Shown in pieces: positions 59,547 through 64,000 of a DNA stretch of 64,000 nucleotides. The stretch comes from Quillaja saponaria (taxonomy: Eukaryota; Streptophyta; Magnoliopsida; Fabales; Quillajaceae). Position 1 is the first letter of the stretch, and every line of letters begins with the position of its first letter. The position numbers and the translations under genes are program-made. The stretch is from positions 15,500,001 to 15,564,000 of the forward strand of contig CM055612.1 in the NCBI GenBank assembly GCA_029379385.1, in the 5' to 3' direction. Under the pieces are notes generated by a model. That model ran no database searches. It had not been told where the DNA came from and saw only the letters and a program-made list of their open reading frames with translations.

Positions 59547-60222
59547 TGTCACTGAAATTAGGAGCTTTCTAGGATATTATAGGATATTCATACAAGGATT
59601 CTCTCAAATTGCTGTGCCTCTGACTAGGTTGACTAGAAAAAGTGTGAAATGGCAATGGAGCGAAAATTGTTAGAGGAGTTTTGATGAATTGAAGAAGAGA
59701 TTAACCTTTGCCCATATCTTAATCATACTAGACCCTCATGAGAGATACATTAGTAATGCATCAAAAAGAGGTTTAGGGTGTGTACTTATGCAACAAGGAA
59801 GGGTGGTTGTCTATGCCTCTAGACAACTAAGACCAAATGAAGAGTTACCCTACTCATGCTCTAGAACTTGTAGCAGTAATGTTTGCCTTAAAGATATGAA
59901 GACATTATTTGTTTGGAGAAAAGTATGAGGTGGTCACAGACCATAAAAGCTTAAAGTATTTATTCAATTAGAAAGAATTCAATATGAGACATAGAATGTG
60001 GTTGAAATTCTTGAAAGATTATAAGTGTGAGTTAAAGTATTATCCTAGCAAAGCCAATGTAGTGGCTGATGCGCTCAGTTGGAAATCTAAATGCTTGGCT
60101 AAGAAGATGATTCAAGAGAATAGTTTATTGGAAGAATTTCGAGATGCAGTGTGTGACATGGTAGAAGTGAAACAGAAGTGCATAGTGTTAAAAGGAATTA
60201 AGGTGCAGCCTGATCTTAGGTA
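59547..60222 (+). pseudogene. Gypsy C RNase H
   Basis: FIQGFSQIAVPLTRLTRK, then RYISNASKRGLGCVLMQ where the first catalytic Asp (CDAS) is Asn, VVVYASRQLRPNE, HKSLKYLFN and ADALSWK (usually ADALSRK). Two frameshifts. Confidence 0.85.
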
Positions 60223-61430
60223 GAGGTTGAAAAAAGATGTAGATGAATACTTGAAGGGGATTAAACAAAAGATGAAGATTGAAGAGATGAAAGAGTTCAA
60301 GGAGGCTGATGATGGGTTGTTTAAGTACCAAGGTAGAATATGTCCACCTAAAGATAGTAAACTTAAAAATCTGATTGTAGATGAATTTTATAAGTCAAAA
60401 TACTCCATTCACCATGGAATTTCAAAGATGTTAGAGAATTGAAAGGTCATATTTGGTGGCATGTTATGATGAAGGAGATAGCTGACTATGTTCCAAGGTG
60501 CCTTTCTTGTCAAAGGCCAAAAATAGAACATCAAAAACCTCCAGGGTTATTACAACCCATAGAGCTACTAGTTTGGAAGTGGGATGAAGTCACTATGGAT
60601 TTTTTTTCTTGTGGGATTACCTAGGACTACTAGTAAGAATGATGTAGTTTGGATAATAGTAGATAGGCTTACTAAGTTTGCCCATTCTTCCTTATTAGGC
60701 TGAATTACTTCCTAGAAAAGCTACCATAAGTTTACATTAAAGAAGTGGAGAGATTGCATGGTATACCTAGGAGTATCATTTTAGATAGAGAACCTAGGTA
60801 TACTTCAAAATTATGGCAAGCCTTACAAAAAGCCTTGGGGGTTAAGTTGAAGTTCAGCACTACCTACCACCCACAAACTGATGGGCAGTCTGAAAAAACC
60901 ATATAAACTTTAGAAGACATGCTTAGGGCCTTCATTTTAGACTTTAAAGGGAATTGGGACAACTATCTGCCATTGGCTGAATTTACTTATAATAATTTCT
61001 TTCATAAAAGCCTTCAAATGACTCCTTATAAAGCCTTGTATGGTAAGAGATGTAAGTCACCTCTGTGTTGGGCAGCAATAGGAGAAAATCAATTTTTAGG
61101 GCTAAATATTATACAACAGACCACTGAAGCTATAAGTAGAATCAGGGATAAGTTGAGAGATGCATAAAGCAGGCAGAGGAGTTATACAGATAAGAGGAGA
61201 AGACCACTTGAATTTGAAGTTGGAAAACATGTATTCTTGGAAGTCACCCCAACTATTGGCTTTGGGAGAACAAATATAGGAGGAATGCTTGGACCTAGAT
61301 ACATAAGGCTTTATGAGATTCCAGAGAAAATTGGGAATGCTGCTTACAAGTTACCCTTACCACCAAACCTGGTTAATGTCTATGATGTTTTTCCTTGTAT
61401 CACAACAAAGGAAATACAAACATAGCCCTG
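60223..61430 (+). pseudogene. Gypsy C integrase
   Basis: HHCC region from YSIHHGISKM and CLSCQRPKIEH. Core: WIIVDRLTKFAH (Asp 1), ILDREPRYTSKLWQAL (Asp 2), TDGQSEK (Glu), then LPLAEFTYNNFFHKSLQMTP and PYKALYGKRCKSPLCW. C-terminal module: VFLEVTP-type, GPRYIRLYEIPEKIGNAAYK, LPLPPNLVNVYDVF. At least four stops and several frameshifts. Confidence 0.9.
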
Positions 61431-61677
61431 AGTATGTACTAGATATGAACCAAAAATAGTAGGAAGCAATTTGGAAACTCAAACCAACAAGAATAGTTGC
61501 TAGGAAGATAAAATACAAACAAGAACAAATGGTACCTTTGGTTAAAGTGGCTTGCAAGGGATTTATAGAATAGGATGCTACTTGGAAAAAGAAGCAAAAG
61601 TGAGGGTTGCCTACCCTTGGATGTTTGATGAGGTTAGTTACAATTTTAAGGACAAAATTCTTTTAAAGGTTAGTGTA
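61431..61677 (+). other. Gypsy C pol end and polypurine region
   Basis: Degenerate end of pol, then AAGGACAAAATTC and TTTTAAAGGTTAGTGTA before the LTR, a weak polypurine tract. Confidence 0.6.
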
Positions 61678-64000
61678 TGTAACATCCCGAATATATGAAC
61701 ACCTTTAACACCCACTTGCTTATGCTAGTATAAAGGTAAGGAAATGATGCATCGGTATAATGGTCTGTAATAGATAGTAGAGGACATTATCATGCCTAAA
61801 ATTTGTTATAGTTGCCATTCATTGACTAATTCATGATAGTTTATATAAATGGCCAAAAATGAACTCTATAATCTACATATTGCCCATTTGAACCTTATCT
61901 GTATATTTGATCATCCATAGAATGCAGTGTGACTTTAAGTCATTATTATTAATTCATTAATATGTAAAGAAAACTCTAATAGAAACTTGTGAGACCTAAT
62001 CTACCAAAAGAGAGTAGAAGCCTACATTCAAATAAAGTAAAAGATATAGACCTTCCTTAGGTAATTTAGGATGAGTATATTAGTAGAAAAAATAATAATT
62101 AAAAGAGAGTAAGTTGGACTTATTCATTAGTAAGATGCTAATGGAAATAAAGATTTAATAAGTGATAAGTTTATAAGAAACATAAACAAGATTATATCAA
62201 GAAAATCTAGTTAAAATTTGTATAAGTGTATAAATAAAACTATACATAATATATATATATAAATACATGTACAATGTATAATGTATAACCGAGTGGTAAA
62301 TATGCATAAAATATTATAATATACACTTAGTGGAAGAATAAAATATACTTAAAAATTATAAGTAGAAGGGTAATCTGGTAATTAAACTTTCTTTTTCTCC
62401 TCTTCATTTTCATTTTCTGCAATTTCTTAGCTGAGAAAGAGAACTTAGTGAGAGAAAGCAAAAAAGGTTGTATGGAGGCCAAATTGACCTCCAAACTCCA
62501 AAACAAAACCATAGTTCATCTTGAAATCACTTAAGGAATACATTGCTTGAGTTATAAGTAAGCTTAGCGCACAATTGAAGAAAAGAAAATTGTAAAAAGA
62601 GAAATTGAAGTATAAATGGAGCTGTGAGAAACATTAACCTAGAGCTCAGAAGGGATTTAAGTGAAAAGTAGGAAAATCTACTTAAGTACTAGAAGTGGAA
62701 ATTTGCTGATTTACAACTAAGGTGTTATTCTTGTTCTATTTTATGCTTCCTAAACTGAATGTAATTCTCTATTTCTTCTACAAATACTCCTCCTAAAAAT
62801 GTGTGCTAAAAGATGACTTAATCTGTGTTGCATTATGATGTTGTTTTTTTTTTTTTTTGGAAATTAAGCATGCTTTATGCCAATTATATTCTTTACTCTT
62901 ACTATGTGTTGGCCCAAGAAGTCCAGACCCTAAGAAGTGCCTAAACAAACTAGTGTATGATCCATATCTAGATGAGACTACACTTGCAGTATTGTATATG
63001 TATATATTCCAAAAGAGACAACATTAGTCTCAGTTTGCATATGAGCATAAGGCTAGAATTTCAATTGTGCTTGCATTGAAAGTTACTTTCATTCTTTTTA
63101 TTTTATCAAACCTGAGCATCAATTAGTCTTTCCAAAAGTAGTGCATCAATTATGCTATGATTTCTTTCTCATCCTTTATAAATTATTGGTGCCACAAATT
63201 GATTACTTTTCTAGACAAGGTTGGAAGTAACAAAATGTATATTTTGGCCATATATTGCTACTACATTTGCTATGTGGAATTTTACTTGGATTGTGTTTGT
63301 ATAAATGAATATTGGCATGTCTGGGGTGGTGAGTATGATGATGAGGAGGTAGCAGATCCAACAGAAGAGTTGTGTTTAGTCTACTTTTGTCTTGGTAAAC
63401 ATGTAGGAACACATAGCTTGTAATCTATTTTCTAGGTAGTTATGGTAGTGTTCCTAGCTATTTACCTTGTAGCCATGCTATATATAGGTTAGTTTTTTTT
63501 TTTTTAAGGAGATCTAAAGCTCATGTAAAGATTCCTTAAAATTCTCCTTGTACATATTTTTGTCAATAACCATATAATGGAAGTAATGGGAGGTAGAGCC
63601 TCTTTATTTCAAAAATCTCCTTTCAATTATAGATTCATAGTACATCCTAACAAAGAAATTTACAAGAGGAATTTACAAATATAAATAGGAATGATTTATT
63701 CTACTTAATTAAAGAATGAGCATATTTCTTTACAAGATACAATTACAAGTGAAATTTTACAAGTGAAATTGAAAATTTCATTTACTTAGAGAAAGAGGTC
63801 ACTAAATGCAAGTAAGTTGTAATACACTAACAAACAAGATTTTTCTACTCAAGACTTGAACTAAATCACTTCAAGTAGACATAGTGTGAGAAGTGACTTC
63901 ATAAAATAGCCCTAAATCATTTCTTTGGAGTCCATGACATATTTTACTTGGAAACTTGAAAAAGAATCAAGAAAAAAGATTAGTATAAAACTTATATGAC
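61678..64000 (+). repeat. Gypsy C 3' LTR, cut by window edge
   Basis: TGTAACATCCCG start. The last bases of the window correspond to about 56828 in the 5' LTR, so roughly 140 bases are missing. It keeps about 320 bases (within 62350-62740) absent from the 5' LTR. Frame 63157-63423 lies inside. Confidence 0.9.

Larger units (their letters stand above)
54862..64000 (+). mobile_element. Gypsy element C, plus strand, runs off the window
   Basis: 5' LTR 54862-56968, primer-binding site 56971-56982, interior to 61677, 3' LTR from 61678 past the edge. Pol order gag-protease-RT-RNase H-integrase marks Ty3/Gypsy. Its LTRs (TGTAACAT start) are unlike those of the minus-strand Gypsy. The interior has many stops, and RT and RNase H have each lost a catalytic Asp. 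GAGGT (54857-54861) is the left flank; the right duplication is outside. Confidence 0.95.

Noticed and set aside
1..64000. CRISPR arrays, bacterial operons, phage or integrated viral genomes
   Set aside because: No direct-repeat/spacer pattern, no bacterial gene organisation, and all RT-containing regions fit Copia, Gypsy or LINE domain orders without envelope or movement-protein genes.

Overview
This is a eudicot-type plant nuclear window: AT-rich, one intact intron-free gene (a pentatricopeptide-repeat protein, 15761-18433 +), and the rest mostly nested, decayed transposable elements. I cannot name the species. No bacterial operons, CRISPR arrays, rRNA or tRNA genes were seen. All assignments come from reading motifs by eye; no database search was run.

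Layout. 1-2899: decayed minus-strand Copia gag/protease split by a non-autonomous hAT element (955-2069, 8-bp target duplication). 4080-4571: a miniature LTR element (TRIM). 4572-5608: tail of a Gypsy polyprotein, polypurine tract and LTR. 6759-13906: a 5'-truncated LINE with a perfect 13-bp target duplication, itself interrupted by a 2.5-kb solo LTR (7267-9741) and an unclassified 1.35-kb insertion (11635-12985). 13920-18433: promoter side and coding sequence of the PPR gene. 18434-30500: mostly low-copy or AT-rich DNA with exon-like scraps, local duplications and a lone LTR candidate (27902-28362).

30500-41760: three related units carrying a 27-bp (9-codon) minisatellite. A Copia element (B, 30768-39778) sits inside the first unit, and a younger Copia element (A, 30897-34931) sits inside B's 5' LTR with target duplication CAAGC. 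42711-53522: a minus-strand Gypsy element bounded by a TCAAT duplication. Its 3' LTR is truncated, and its 5' LTR is split by a related solo LTR (50506-53184). 54262-54861: one end of a CACTA transposon. 54862 to the right edge: a second, plus-strand Gypsy element with 2.1-kb LTRs, whose 3' LTR runs off the window.

Every element's coding region carries stops, frameshifts, deletions or lost catalytic residues, so none looks autonomous. The PPR gene is the only convincing host protein gene; such proteins normally act on organellar RNA. I found no clear new biological system. The least explained structure is the triplicated 27-bp repeat unit at 30500-41560.
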